Origin: Morella rubra
Lineage: Eukaryota > Streptophyta > Magnoliopsida > Fagales > Myricaceae
NCBI GenBank assembly: GCA_003952965.2
Contig: CM025851.1
Coordinates: 7,295,647-7,359,646, forward strand
DNA length: 64,000 nt
Reading direction: 5' to 3'
The position numbers were made by a program, and so were the translations under genes. A model generated the notes under the pieces. It was not told the DNA's origin, searched no databases, and worked only from the letters and a program-made list of their open reading frames with translations. Of this stretch, positions 1 through 11,389 are shown piece after piece. Position 1 is the stretch's first letter, and every line of letters begins with the position of its first letter.

Positions 1-397
1 TTACTACCGTTTCTTCCAGTTCTTTTCAACTGCATTCAGCACTCAATTACTAGGCATGTGACGTCAAGCAAAGTGGCCCTGCAGCTATTGCAGGAAATTT
101 CTAAAATCCAAATTGATTTATATTTTAGATAAATAAGTTTTTATTTATATATGGCTTCAGTCAAGTTTCTGAAAAAATATTCCGGTACGATGAATCCTAT
201 ATTTTTTTTTTCTTATTTGTTTTGCTTGTAATTCCTAATGTTCCATTGGTTCTAAATAACTTGTGATCAAGTTAAGTCAGTGCTTGACATATTTTTCATG
301 GGCTGTGTAATCATTTTCTATATAGAACTAATTAAATATTGATGCTAATAAAGGTTCATTTGTGTAACTAATAACAGATTCTTTTTGAGCTACCTTG
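1..397. other. AT-rich non-coding stretch
   Basis: No reading frame, splice-compatible exon or RNA gene was recognised here. The sequence is AT-rich. It may include the 5' part of the hAT-like element whose 3' end lies at 711, but no left terminus or matching target duplication could be found before it in the window. Confidence 0.5.
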
Positions 398-711
398 TTG
401 GGTTGTTAATTTTGGATTTTATTAGTTTAGACTTGACTCTCATCTTATCTTTTAAGATATTCTCTAATTTTATTGATTTTAGATTTCATTATTTTATATT
501 TTATTGACATGTAATTAATGGACCTAAAGAAAAATGAAAAAAAAAATACACCGAACAAAGTGCTAAAATGCAAAAAAAATTAGCTCAATATAAATACAGA
601 TTAACCAAGAATCGCTACAGCTAAAAGTCAATTTTTGTCTTTAACGATGTAGGTGTAGGCATCCAATATTTGAAAACCGGCCAATCCGGTGTAGGTGGTT
701 GAATAGCCCTA
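398..711 (+). mobile_element. 3' end of a hAT-like non-autonomous element (second family copy)
   Basis: This stretch aligns, with many substitutions, to the 3' half of the element at 59815-60776. Shared landmarks, in order, are the TTATCTTTTAAGAT block, a TAATTAATGGAC-like block, an A-rich run, an AAAACCGGCC block and the terminus GGTTGAAYAGCC. It ends in CCCTA at 711, the complement of the TAGGGCTGTTCA-type terminus of the other copy. The left end was not found, so this is either truncated or begins before the window. It lies about 240 bp downstream of the Rab5 stop codon. Confidence 0.6.
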
Positions 712-953
712 CTCGAGTCTCAAACTTCTATAAGCCGTACAGCTAGTCATTGAGAACTTTGTTCATTTAAAACGATTTTGATTTTGTGTCAGCAATTTAT
801 TTACAGATATTGGAAGCACCTTATACACGATAAAGGAGTAGTATGGGAACCAGAATGCCCATTTAGATACAAGAGGCACTTTGGAACTCCAACGAATGAC
901 CTGGTTCTGAAAAATGAGCATGCTATTACAATGGAAGTTAAGTGGTGGAGATG

Positions 954-3900
954 TCAACCTGGGCAACAAAATAGTTTTCTTCTTCTATCTCGTGTTTCGT
1001 TGTTTAGATTCATCCCAGTTCGCTTCGAGGGGGCTGCCCTTGCCAGTCTTTTTGCTGCGAAAGGTAGAACTAACTCAATGATCCAACCCTTTAATAGGTG
1101 TTCAATCCAAAACAGAAGCTAAAAAATGACGAATGAAAAGAAAGGACTTCCATGTAAATGCAACTTCAACCAGAATGGTCAATTGTCCTGGTTTTATCCC
1201 AATTGGGTTCATGCACTGTCAGCCAGTGCAATGCAGCCATATCCTTGTATTCCTATAATGAATTTAGAAAAAATGTACCTATTTCATAGAAGAGCTCGTT
1301 AATATTCTGTGCAGTTTTTGCAGATGTTTCTAAGAAGAACATCCCATTTTCTTGAGAAAACTGCTCCCCCTCCTGCAATCATTTAAACAGAAGCAAAAAA
1401 AAAAAAAAAAACAGATTTATGTGAGTACTGCTCGTAAACATATGTTGCGCATTAGACAGAAGTAATCCCAAAGAACAAACAAGTTGGCTTGTATTTGAAA
1501 AATTCAACACAGCCATGGATAAAACTTATCTGCATAGAGCAGTAATGCAAATGTATTCAAAAAGGGAAAGGTCGACAAATGTGGAGACCCAATATTTTGC
1601 TGATCAGGCTATTCTGTGGTACAAGACATTGATATTTGTTGGTTGAATGACAATAGCAACGTTCATCAGTGTGAAATAAAGGAACTTAACATTCATCTTA
1701 TAAAGGAAAGAAAAGAGAGTGTTTTCTTGTTGAAAGAGGGGGCGAGGGGGGAGTATCTTGTAGATACCTCTTTCTCCACTTCTCTCTTTGAGTCCAAGTC
1801 AGACTTGTTTGCAACCAACGCCATTACCAAATTATGGTTTCCTAGAAACAATGATATGGAAAAAATTATAATGGGCAATAAATGCAAATATTGAATAGCC
1901 ATCCTCCCTTAAATAAACTGCGTTATTCTTTCTAGTATCCACTTTGGGTCAGGCAAAAAGAGCTAATAACTATGAGAGAGAGTTGCTGGGATGTTTAGTT
2001 TGTCACAGCAGCAAATAAAGTAAAGAAAGCGAAGGGCCAAAAATGGAAGGAAGACTTATTATAAAATCAAACAGAAAAAGCATGACCACTCACTAAACTG
2101 ATAATTGACACATACAGCTGATAACAACATGTAATGATCATCCCCACTAAAATCAAGGCACAAAGCTGTGTCATACATGTATGAATCTGACGATGAATTT
2201 GCAAAATATCACAGAAGGTGAAGTTTTTACAAATGGCATGGCATGCATACAAGGTAAGAAGGTAAGAACTACTTTCTTTCCTTCTGAGCAAGTTAACACC
2301 CAGCTGCCTTCTCCACCTCCCCGCCCTTCCTCTTTTTCTCTGAGCAAGTCAATGCAGACTTAAGTACTTAAGTACAAACACACGATGCATAGGCAGAGCT
2401 AGAAAGGAGAGGGGAGGCATTGCCACAAAGTGCAACTTCCAGGCAATTGCTGACTGGAAGAGGGGTCCATGACAGTTGTAAACACAAGTCTACTCCTGCT
2501 CCTAAGTGGTGTGGGATTTTCGCAAGAGACAACCCCAAACTTATTTTTTGATTAACACTAGTACACAAAATTTAGGCACCCAAGTACCCAGACACCTGGC
2601 ATAGGTGACGCAAGGTACTAACTGGATTGCACATAGAAAGAAAATGCAATATACTGCGTCAAGATAAGAGATTTGCAACTACACAAAACGATGTGGATAT
2701 CTTCACTCCTTTGCTTCAGAATAAAAAGACTTGTTGGGAGCACAAATTTTGGAGACCTTATACCTTGTCTTTGCAGTTCTTGAACCCATTTTTTGGCTCG
2801 AGTGAATGTATCCTGAAGAAAAAACATCATATGAAGCCTTAATACTTAAAATAACTGTGCCAATGTGGATACTAGAATCTGGCATAGTGAAGCAATGAAT
2901 TGGCACAGCATTCATTCAAATCAAACTTAGCTGAAACCAGAACCCACACACACAAGAAAGATTGGCAAGCATAGGATGCCTAGTGCCAATACCCAAATGA
3001 GGACCAGTTCGTGCAAGATTCGTCCCAATATCATTTGCAAAAGACAAGGTGGGAGGGATCTTATTGGGATGTGTCATGGACCATTTGGGGAGTATGAGAT
3101 CCATCCCACATTGGTAATGGGATGCCAATGTGGGGTTTATATACCTTGGGCTCCCTTCACCCTTGAGCTAGCTTTTAGGGGTGAGTTCTCCTAAGGCATG
3201 GTTCCTCCTAGTTGCAATCGTATGGCGTAGGGGGTGACACCGGTATTATAGTGTTTGCCTGGAACTAGGAAAAGCCTAGTGCAGAGCCAGCCCGCATGGG
3301 CATGGGGATTGCGGAGCGTGATGGAATGTTATGGACTATTTGGGGAGTATGAGATCCGTCCCACATTAATAGTATGGGATGCCAATGTGTTTATATGCCT
3401 TGGGCTCCCTTCCCCCTTGAGCTAGCTTCTTAGGGTGAGTTCTCCTAAGGCACGTAACAGGATGACACATATCAAGTGAGGGAAGTGGATGCTATGCTGT
3501 CATAAGATATAGCTTTGCAAGGAATACACAGATAGGTCTATTGAATAATCCATACATGGTACCATTTGCCAAATTTCTCATCCTTGTGTGATACTGTGGC
3601 AGACAAGTTCCACTCGCCCCACCTCTTGTCAATTTTAGGAAGTCCCCGTTCTCTTCCATAGGAATAAGACAGGGAGAAAGCAGAGTCCTATGGCTATGAC
3701 ACATTTTGACTGTTCATCTTCAGTTGTTGTGAAGAAATCAATCCTATTGCCGTAAAAGTTGCAAGTAATTGTTCGATGGCTTATAAAATATTGAGCACTC
3801 TCTGTTTGATTCATCGTGAAATGCTGAATCTAGCCACATAGGTGAATAACAGAATTCAACTGTTCAAGTACCGTGCTTGAAATGTCATACACCACCACAG

Positions 3901-4820
3901 CTGCTGCAGCACCACGATAGTACATTGGAGCCAAGCTATGGTATCGCTCTTGTCCTGCTGTATCCCATATGTCAAACTTCACCGTGGCTTCAGCTAAGGA
4001 CAGTATCTGCGTGAAAAAAGCTGCTCCAATAGTCGGTTCCTGCATTAAGAGAAATGCCAGGGATCCCGATTGTGAAATGTGGATATGAGAACCCAAAGAA
4101 AATAACTTTTATAGAGGAAATATGTGATAAACATGAACCTGGTTATCATAGAACTGTCCTTTTACAAATCTTAAGACCAAACTGGTCTTCCCAGTTCCCA
4201 TGTCCCCTAGAAGCACCTGTGGAAAATACATTTGGTAAATTTTCAAATAAGAGACATCTTAACTAGATAAGTTTTCCGGTAAAGTTTTTTGCTAAACTAT
4301 AACTTCGAAATGGGGAATACTGTGTGTCGTATTTCTGAGAAAATCAGGTCAAGAACCACAGAAGTATGCCAGAAATTGTTCTTCAATCAGCCAGGTCTCA
4401 TTTCGGAGTAAGTTGCTAAGCAATGGAGACTTAGGATCCAATGTGAGAAACAATAGCAAACAACAGATTGTGAAATTAACACAAAACTTAACGCTTAATT
4501 TTTGCTGTCCTGAGATTCTGTACCCAAAACATTATGCTTCCAAGATAAGTCTTTCCGAATCAATCCACCTCATTGATCTTTTCTTCTTTTTTTCGAGGCC
4601 AAATATCCTGTTGATCTTGATGAACAACAAATGAATACAACTAAGAGCCTACCATAGCTACCCATCTACGGATTATGTCATCGAAACAACTATTTTAGGT
4701 AAGGATAAATAAGAGAACAAATGAACATGTCGATGAAACAAATAAAAGGGATTATCCAATAAAAGGGTAAGACATACCCACCAGCTTGGCCTGTATAATC
4801 TTGTTGCCGGGCTTTGCCAT
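954..4820 (-). CDS. RABF2-like: Rab5-type small GTPase (RABF2 class), 7 exons, 200 aa
   Basis: Coding exons on the minus strand: 4820-4782, 4216-4139, 4039-3872, 2812-2764, 1841-1768, 1372-1279 and 1054-954. Every junction keeps phase with GT-AG borders. The 200-aa product carries all the G motifs: P-loop GDMGTGKT (17-24), switch [10 protein letters not shown] (40-48), WDTAGQER (64-71), NKSD (123-126) and ETSAK (151-155). It ends in a CCPG prenylation motif. The N-terminus [13 protein letters not shown] and the [16 protein letters not shown] block are of Rab5/RABF2 (RHN1, ARA7) type rather than ARA6, which is N-myristoylated and lacks the C-terminal cysteines. Family role: a GTP switch on late endosomes/multivesicular bodies, directing vacuolar and endocytic traffic after activation by VPS9a. 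All catalytic residues, including Gln69, are intact. The large intron between exons 3 and 4 holds a TRIM-like element (3072-3459). The exact RABF2 paralogue cannot be assigned from sequence alone. Confidence 0.95.
3072..3459 (+). mobile_element. TRIM-like mini LTR retrotransposon in a Rab5 intron
   Basis: Two direct repeats of about 130 bp (3072-3198 and 3327-3459) begin TGTCATGG and TGTTATGG. They share a TCCCACATT block, a TTTATAT TATA-like stretch and the CTCCTAAGGCA end. The element ends ACA and is flanked on both sides by the 5-bp duplication GGATG (3067-3071 and 3460-3464), as expected for LTR integration. The internal segment is only about 130 bp and non-coding, typical of terminal-repeat retrotransposons in miniature. 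LTR1 appears to lack a 7-bp segment next to its 3' end, bounded by CA dinucleotides. It lies antisense to the Rab5 gene, in the intron between exons 3 and 4. Confidence 0.8.
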
Positions 4821-7041
4821 TTTAACTAGTTTGATCAAAACTGTATACAGTTAGGGGAAAGAAAGAGGATAGAGAGAGAGATGAAGAAGGTATTGTGAGT
4901 TGAAAACAACATTTATACGAAGTTTTCGTAGAAAAAAATTCCATCGCAAAGAAGAAGCTGGCAAAGAAAAGGGCTCCTTGCGACTGGTAGTTTCGTAACT
5001 TCGTTGACTGGTAGTTCGTAGTTACCCTGCTCTCGGAATATGTTTGCTGCTTTTGTTCTGCCTTCAATGATAATCTATTCTCCCTATGTTTGAAAAGCAA
5101 TCTCCAGTGTATAAAAAGAAAGGAAAAGAAAAGAACCAATCTCCAAGACAACATCAAACGGAGCCATTGGATATTATAGGACCTACCAACTGAGCATTTG
5201 TACTCCTTGCCCATGGTGAATTTGCCTGCTTCAACGATTGGCGCCATGGACTGTGGTGACTTCTTATTGACTCCGCAGAAGAGAGGCGAAACAAATTTTT
5301 TTTATTCAATTACAAATATTATCTTAAAGTTATGTGTTGAATTCTTTTAATCTAATATCAACAATATTAATCAACTTAACCATGATAAAAGTTAACAGGT
5401 ATAAATTTTTTAAGGAAATAAAAATCTAAATTGAGAAATAAAAATACAGATGACTAAATTTTAGCTATTAAATTCTTAAAAACTACGAAGTTTATAGTCG
5501 AATGCTTATTTTTATTTCTTTCAACAAAAAGAGTTCGATGCCAAGAAACTCAGTCGTGTGTTTCTGAGGAGGTTGCACAAAATCTGCAAATATCTATCAC
5601 TTTTTTACTAAAAGCAGCCCTTCTTCATACATTAAGCTATCGCACATGGGGGCAATTTTTTCTTTTTGCTTTTTAGGTTTGTCGGCACCTTTCTTTGACC
5701 CAACATAATTTACCTTTAAGAAAAGGAAAATAAAGAAAAAAGCAAAAGGTAAATACTGAGAGATGTTAGAACCAAATGCACTCAAAAATTTAATCCTAAT
5801 AAAATAACTACGTAAAATTTTCTCTCTCATCAAAATATTACTTTTTATTTTAAATAATTATAATAAAAATTTATTTAAATCATCTTTCTTTTTAATTTTT
5901 TATCAACTATACACCGAAATTCAAACAATCAAACACCAAATGTAAATCAGGTGAAAAACTTCTTCTTTTCATAAAAATTGGGCATCACAATTCTCCTAAA
6001 ATTCGTTTGTTTCTCAGGTTCCACCCATGCTTTGGCTTCTCTACATCATCTGATTTTATTTCAATTTCTACATCCGGATTTGCAACTTATCCAATGGCGT
6101 CGTGTAATTAATGACTCGGTGGGGATCTTTAAAACTGACTGAACGAGTTGGACCAATATGCTCAATTATGCCACATTGGGTGTACTTCTACTTCAACAAT
6201 AAATACTCCCTTCCCTCTGCCCAGAAAAACCGAAGAAATTTTATTTGCAGTTTGAACAATAGATGAGTTTTTTTTTTTTTTTCTCTCAATTTACAAAATA
6301 AAAACGAAATAAGTTATTGCTCTAATATCGAACTTAAGGTCAAGAATAAGCATCTCTCACCCCTATTATTATTATTTTAAACAATTCATTTTTTAAAAAA
6401 ATTTTAAAAGAAGAGAGAACAATCAATTTAGCAACCTTTTCTAACTTGATCACAAAATATCTTCTATAGCAAAATGTTTAATCTGAACTATAACAACAAT
6501 TTAATGAACGAGCTCGTCAATACGACACTAATCAGACCAACACTCAATCTTAAGTCTATTTATTAGGCCTAAAATTATATTTTACTTTTATAAGCTATTT
6601 CAATTTATATCTAAACTCAAACTTGATAACAATTGTACTGCATCTCAGCGGATTATATCTTCAAGCAAAGTGTGTAAGCAAATTTTTGTAAGGAAAAAAA
6701 CATACTCCAATTATTATCACCGGAAGTGTGATTCCCGACATAGTCGACGTGTCATATAATATGAAAGAGTGGCACAGTCGGACTCGGACAGACAATAAAA
6801 CAAGGACCAGGAAATAGGATGTGTACCCCACTGCAGTTTCCTGCACCAAAACAAAAGAATTAAAGAACAAACCAACGCAGAAGTACTACAATACCCCCCA
6901 CTTACCACCAATCTCTCTAGACAACGCACACCAGAGAGTTTTAAAATCCCAAAAGGTATTTCCTTTTTCCCTTTTATACCCCCCCATTCCCTCAGGCAAT
7001 CAAAAACTCCCCCACCCACCACACTTCCTCGGACGATCACC
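4821..7041. other. Divergent intergenic region between Rab5 and LEA-2
   Basis: This region separates two divergently transcribed genes, so both promoters should lie here. The segment just above 4820 (to about 5250) is purine/pyrimidine biased and probably Rab5 5' UTR and promoter. The middle is very AT-rich and contains a MITE fragment at 5822-5938. The last 150 bp before the LEA-2 start are C-rich. No protein gene is supported. Confidence 0.5.
5822..5938 (-). mobile_element. MITE family A fragment
   Basis: The minus strand reads TTTGGTGTTTGATTGTTTGAA followed by AT-rich sequence that matches the ends of the copies at 10843-11024 and 40084-40278. The shared end is GGTGTTTGATTGTT. Only about 117 bp align, so it looks truncated. 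Confidence 0.5.
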
Positions 7042-9188
7042 ATGGCCACGTCCAAAGCCGATTACTACACCGCCTTACCCGTACCATACCAACCGGCTCA
7101 AAACTACGTCGTCCTAGCCCCATACTACCCCTCCACCAACCGTCGTCGCTGGCGTGTGATCCTTGCCGTTTCATTGGCTCTCCTGTCCGCCATTGTGTAC
7201 ATCTTTTGGCCCTCCGATCCGGATGTAAAGATCGTACGGCTCCACTTGAGAAGGATCCAGATACACACGGTGCCGCGCGTGGCTGTGGACATTTCCATGT
7301 TCGTGACTGTTAGGGTTCGTAACACTGGCGTGTACTCCATGGACTACAATGCGCTTGACGTGGCATTCGGATACAGGGGGAAGAATCTGGGACACGTGAC
7401 GTCGGAACAGGGACACGTGAGGGCCAGAGCGTCGTCCTATGTGGACGCACAGCTGGACTTCAACGGGGTGCGGCTTCTGTCGGACGTGGTGTACCTGCTG
7501 GAGGACCTGGCCAAGGGTACTGTGCCGTTTGATACTGTTACGGAGATCAAAGGCCAGCTGGGCCTGTTCTTCTTTGAAATCCCCTTATCGGTAAAAACTC
7601 CCATTCTCCTGCTTTCTACTTGTAAATTAGCGGGTTCTTCCTGGGGTTAAAATGTAAAGTTTCATACAAGTAGAGTGAGGCTGAATTTTAATTAAGCTTG
7701 AAGTTATTTATTGCAGAACTCTCTTTAAGCCTTAAGCGAAATGCTAAGCAGAAAGTTAAACTGATGTCGTTCAGATAGTCGGTTGAAGTTTTAAAATTTT
7801 GGAGAGTGCAGGCATTTTATTATGGTTGTTAACCCGGTGTCGTTTAGATAGTCGGTTCAAACCAGAACAATGGATGGACGTGGCGGTTGTCTCATTTTAT
7901 GAACATAAATATTGTTGAGCACTCGTGTAGTCAACTTATAAATTAATTAACCGGAGTATGAAACCTTTGTCACATTAGACCTTACCTTGAACTTATACAA
8001 GTTCTTCATCAGCAACCCTCTGTGGCTGGGGAAAGAAACCTGGAGGCAGCCATGTTGACTGGCCATAGGATAGAGGGATTTCGTTGTGTTTTGCTGTTGT
8101 CTTGTTGGAAGAGTTCTTTCCGCTTGATTCAAGCCAATGTTTGTAAGTTATGGAAGTGAATGAATTTTCACCATGTTGGCATCAAGAAAGGACTGCGGCC
8201 AACCACTTAACAGGTTCTCGTATCCAAACAATTTGGAACACCTATGGAGATTACTGGTTGAGAATTGTTTGTGGTTCTTAATAAACGCTAATGCCAAATT
8301 ACTTGTTGAACATTGTAGGGACACCTTTTTTAGCTTCTTATCTAGAATATTGAAATGGTTTCAAGAATACGAGTTATTATTGTTTTGAACAGACACTCTA
8401 AAGATTTGAACGGCAAATATCTTGAGTAGTTTCATGTTCTGCTGCTTGTAGTAAAACTATCAACCCTATCGCCTTATGTGCAGTCTTCTCTGCAAATGCT
8501 CCACACTGGGGTCTTGGATTTAATTTTATTTCAAGTGGAATTCAGTTCTTTTTCGAGTTTCTCCCTCCATACATCTGCTTTTAAAATCGAGTTTGCAATT
8601 TAGCATCTACTGTCTGGTCATGAGCCCACAAATATATTTAAAATCGAGTTTGCAATTGATAGAATTTGTCTAGTCCACACAAATATATTTTGATCCTCCA
8701 TGTTTATTGATAGAAGTTATTGATTCTTTGCTATTGTGTTTTTACTGTAATCTTTGTCAGGCAAAAGTATCTTGTGAGGTGTCTGTAAATACAATCAATC
8801 AGACTATTGCCCGTCAAAACTGTTATTCTGAGGTGAGCAGCAGAAGCTCTTTTTAATATATTGTGGGACCAAAGTCTCCTGTTTAGATCGAGCAAAATGA
8901 TATATCTCTCATTGCATATACACCATATCTATCATTCTATCAATAGTAGAACATTTCGATTGAGACATCCATACACAATGGGCCTTAGTCCTCAAAACTG
9001 CACTCTACAATAGATTCTAATTGCTTTTCACATGTTTGGTTTGTTGTACCTGGATCGGCTGCTCTGGAAGGTAGTCATTGTTATGCAGTCATGGTGCCGT
9101 GGTTTATAAGTATATTGATAACAAGCAGTCTTATCTAAGCAAACATAATTAGAATCCTTATACTAACTTCGCTTTCTATCATCAGTGA
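7042..9188 (+). CDS. LEA-2 / NDR1-HIN1-like membrane protein, 207 aa, stop codon in third exon
   Basis: Exons 7042-7590 and 8761-8832, then probably 9186 onward, where the first three bases are the TGA stop. The protein has a short Tyr/Pro-rich cytosolic tail, a basic RRRWR anchor, one membrane helix (about residues 35-55, VILAVSLALLSAIVYIFW) and a LEA-2 beta-sandwich domain (about 70-175, with VTVRVRNTGVYSMDYNALDV). The C-terminus VSCEVSVNT...NQTIARQNCYSE is typical of the LEA hydroxyproline-rich glycoprotein/NHL group. The family is plasma- or endomembrane-anchored and linked to stress or defence; the substrate is unknown. If the second intron (donor GAG|GTGAGC) were retained, translation would add eight residues and stop at 8856. 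The first intron (7591-8760) contains no gene; the motif GTCGTTYAGATAGTCGGTT occurs twice (about 7765 and 7839). Confidence 0.9.
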
Positions 9189-10246
9189 TGAACAAGAGTG
9201 CCATGCTCAAGTTGCCACAGAGCTAGAAGAAGGTTCGGCGGGTGTCTGAGCTCCCACAATTTGTACATATTGAAACAGATTTGCGTATGCGACCTGTGTG
9301 AAGCATGGATAGTCGATAGTAACATTACGCATACTGCATGCTTGATTTCTGTATATTCTATAGTTCATATGATGATAACTCTAGTGGGCTGGGGTGCCCT
9401 TTAAAAATTTATACATATATGTATTTGTTTGGATTCTGGGAAAGTGTGATAAGGATAATCGTTCTCTGAGAGCCTATTACTGTATGCCTTGGTAAATGTA
9501 TTTATTACATATCAGAACTGTAGTTACCTTTCTGCGAGTGCTTATGGGAATCAAGCTAGAGGGACATGGCAGGATGCAATGAATTCGTCCCTTCATCTGC
9601 ACCACTGTGAGAAATATGAAGAATATATTCTCTCGGGCGGTGTTTACAGATTGGTCATATTTTGAACTTATGGCCAGTGAGTGGTGCAATTAGTGGTGGT
9701 TTACTTTGGTTAGTGCCAAAACAGCGATTAAAATGAAGCATAACTTTGCAAGTTCTCTAATCTCTGGCCGAAGTCAACCCGCCAGCCTGCCAGCCCCCTT
9801 TTTACACCTTGTGGCCCACCATTACGTTTGTTTCTCTAGCGTCCTTTCCATCGAACCCAAACCGGGTCCACAACCAAACAAGAAACAACTGGTCGCCGGT
9901 TGGAACCTTGTGTCAGTGCGTCATCGCAACCTTTACCACCTCTAACGCCCCATGCAGTCTGCGAGGAGATTGCTCTGAGAGTGAACGTCTGCGGATAAGT
10001 TTCGTCACCTTTTCGGACCATTCAGCGCGTGACTGAACGAGTCCACTAACAAATAAAGGCCCACAAAAAAGCAGCCTTTTTTTTTGGGAATAAATCCAAA
10101 CTTTCTCTTAATTATACCTCACCTTTCTTTAGCCTCTCTGCCTTCCTTCCCTTCCTTCATCTATAAGAATGGAACCTGGTGATCTCTCATAATTCAAACG
10201 AAAACATAAAAGCTGTCTACGGAAGAATAAAGAAGAACCAACCTTG
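9189..10246. other. LEA-2 3' UTR and intergenic spacer
   Basis: The first few hundred bases are probably LEA-2 3' UTR. The remainder, up to the small gene at 10247, shows no conserved protein. The pyrimidine-rich stretch at about 10100-10165 and the preceding 100 bp are the likely promoter and 5' UTR of the next gene. Confidence 0.4.
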
Positions 10247-10489
10247 ATGTGTCACGGGGATTTTGTTTTGATTGATGCGGTCGATAACTGGAGGAGTAGA
10301 AGGCGGCAATTTGCATGGCCAGAGACGGCCGTGGTGGCGGAAGTGGTAAACCAGCAAGCGCAGACTGAGCATGCTAGAGGGGTCGATGGAAACGGTGGAA
10401 GTGGTGCAACGAGGAGGTATTGCATATGTTCACCCACACGCCACCCAGGTTCATTCAGATGTAGATATCATCGTTCTGAGTTTCTATGA
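10247..10489 (+). CDS. Small serine-rich-protein-like protein with CSPTRHPGSFRCR motif, 80 aa
   Basis: A single uninterrupted frame from the ATG at 10247 encodes 80 aa. The C-terminal segment TRRYCICSPTRHPGSFRCRYH (split here as TRRYCIC and SPTRHPGSFRCRYH, residues 55-74) is the signature of a plant family of small proteins annotated as serine-rich-protein-like, such as the At1g67910 group. Family members share almost only this Cys/His/Arg-rich tail, so the divergent N-terminal half is expected. No signal peptide or membrane segment is visible. The molecular function of the family is not known to me. The exact start is uncertain because the N-terminus is not conserved; the ATG at 10247 is the first in frame. 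Confidence 0.7.
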   Translation: MCHGDFVLIDAVDNWRSRRRQFAWPETAVVAEVVNQQAQTEHARGVDGNGGSGATRRYCICSPTRHPGSFRCRYHRSEFL

Positions 10490-10842
10490 GTAGGACAAAT
10501 AGGACCCAGGTCCAGATGGGTTCTATACTCTCTGTTGAAGAGAAATGAATAAAGAGTTGCTACTTAAATGTACCCACCACCTTTGTGCTTCCTCGTAGTG
10601 AAGCTCTACTATGTGTCCTACTCTTGTAGACAAACTTTCTTCAGAATCTTCACATCAATGAGTGATACATGTTTGGATGTTGGATGTTGAATTTTGGGTT
10701 GTTGGGCCTAGTTGACACAAGAAAGTGGCTCACTTAATAGAGCGCATAGATCCATAACAATCTTTACTACATTTTCTAAGACACAAGAACAGAGACTCTT
10801 TTCAAAATAGAACTTTGTCTCATAAGATTTTCGGCAAATTAA

Positions 10843-11024
10843 GGTGGTGTTTGATTGTTAAAATTTTAGAGTGTTTAAAATTTTGAGTGTTGGAGTTGGT
10901 AAAAAAGTAAGAGAGATGATTTGAATGAATTTTTTATATTTATTTGAAGTGAAAAATGATGATCCCATGAGGAGGGAGATAATCTTGAAAAGTTATTTAC
11001 ATAGGTGGAAAATTTTGAGAGCCC
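10843..11024 (+). mobile_element. MITE family A copy
   Basis: It starts GGTGGTGTTTGATTGTTAAA and ends near GAAAATTTTGAGAGCCC. It aligns along its whole length, in reverse orientation, with 40084-40278, with a partial third copy at 5822-5938. It is non-coding and AT-rich. Target duplications could not be resolved. Confidence 0.6.
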
Positions 11025-11389
11025 AGCGTCTCGGCTCCCAAACATCTCCAATTTCTGCTGGACATATTCCTGCAGCAACAAACGACGTCCGGGTGAATTA
11101 CGCCGAGAAACTGCCTTTGCAATTTTCATTCTACATAAGCAAACCATCTATACCCCACCGACTAGCCAATCTGTACCAATCTGCCGGTGAGACCCCGCTA
11201 AAGGGAGCAAGCTGACTGTGCGCGCGCGGAACCGGTCCTCGCACTTCAGAAGCTACAGGGGCTTCAATAACTGCAAGCTTTTCTGTTTTCTAGTGAAGAA
11301 GCGCCAAAACCATCCCATGTCCTACCAGAGTTAAAAGATAAATTATTAGTGATGGTTACGTAAAAAGAGAAGAAAGAGAAAGAAAATGC
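11025..11389. other. Unassigned sequence after MITE A
   Basis: Base composition is higher in GC than the surroundings. The minus strand carries a short open frame with the segment SPGRRLLLQEYVQQKLEMF (within 10875-11147), which looks mildly protein-like but matches no family I recognise. No gene is claimed. Confidence 0.25.

Noticed and set aside
778..1122. 114-codon plus-strand frame
   Set aside because: It overlaps the last Rab5 exon (1054-954) antisense, and no motif is recognisable; treated as a shadow.
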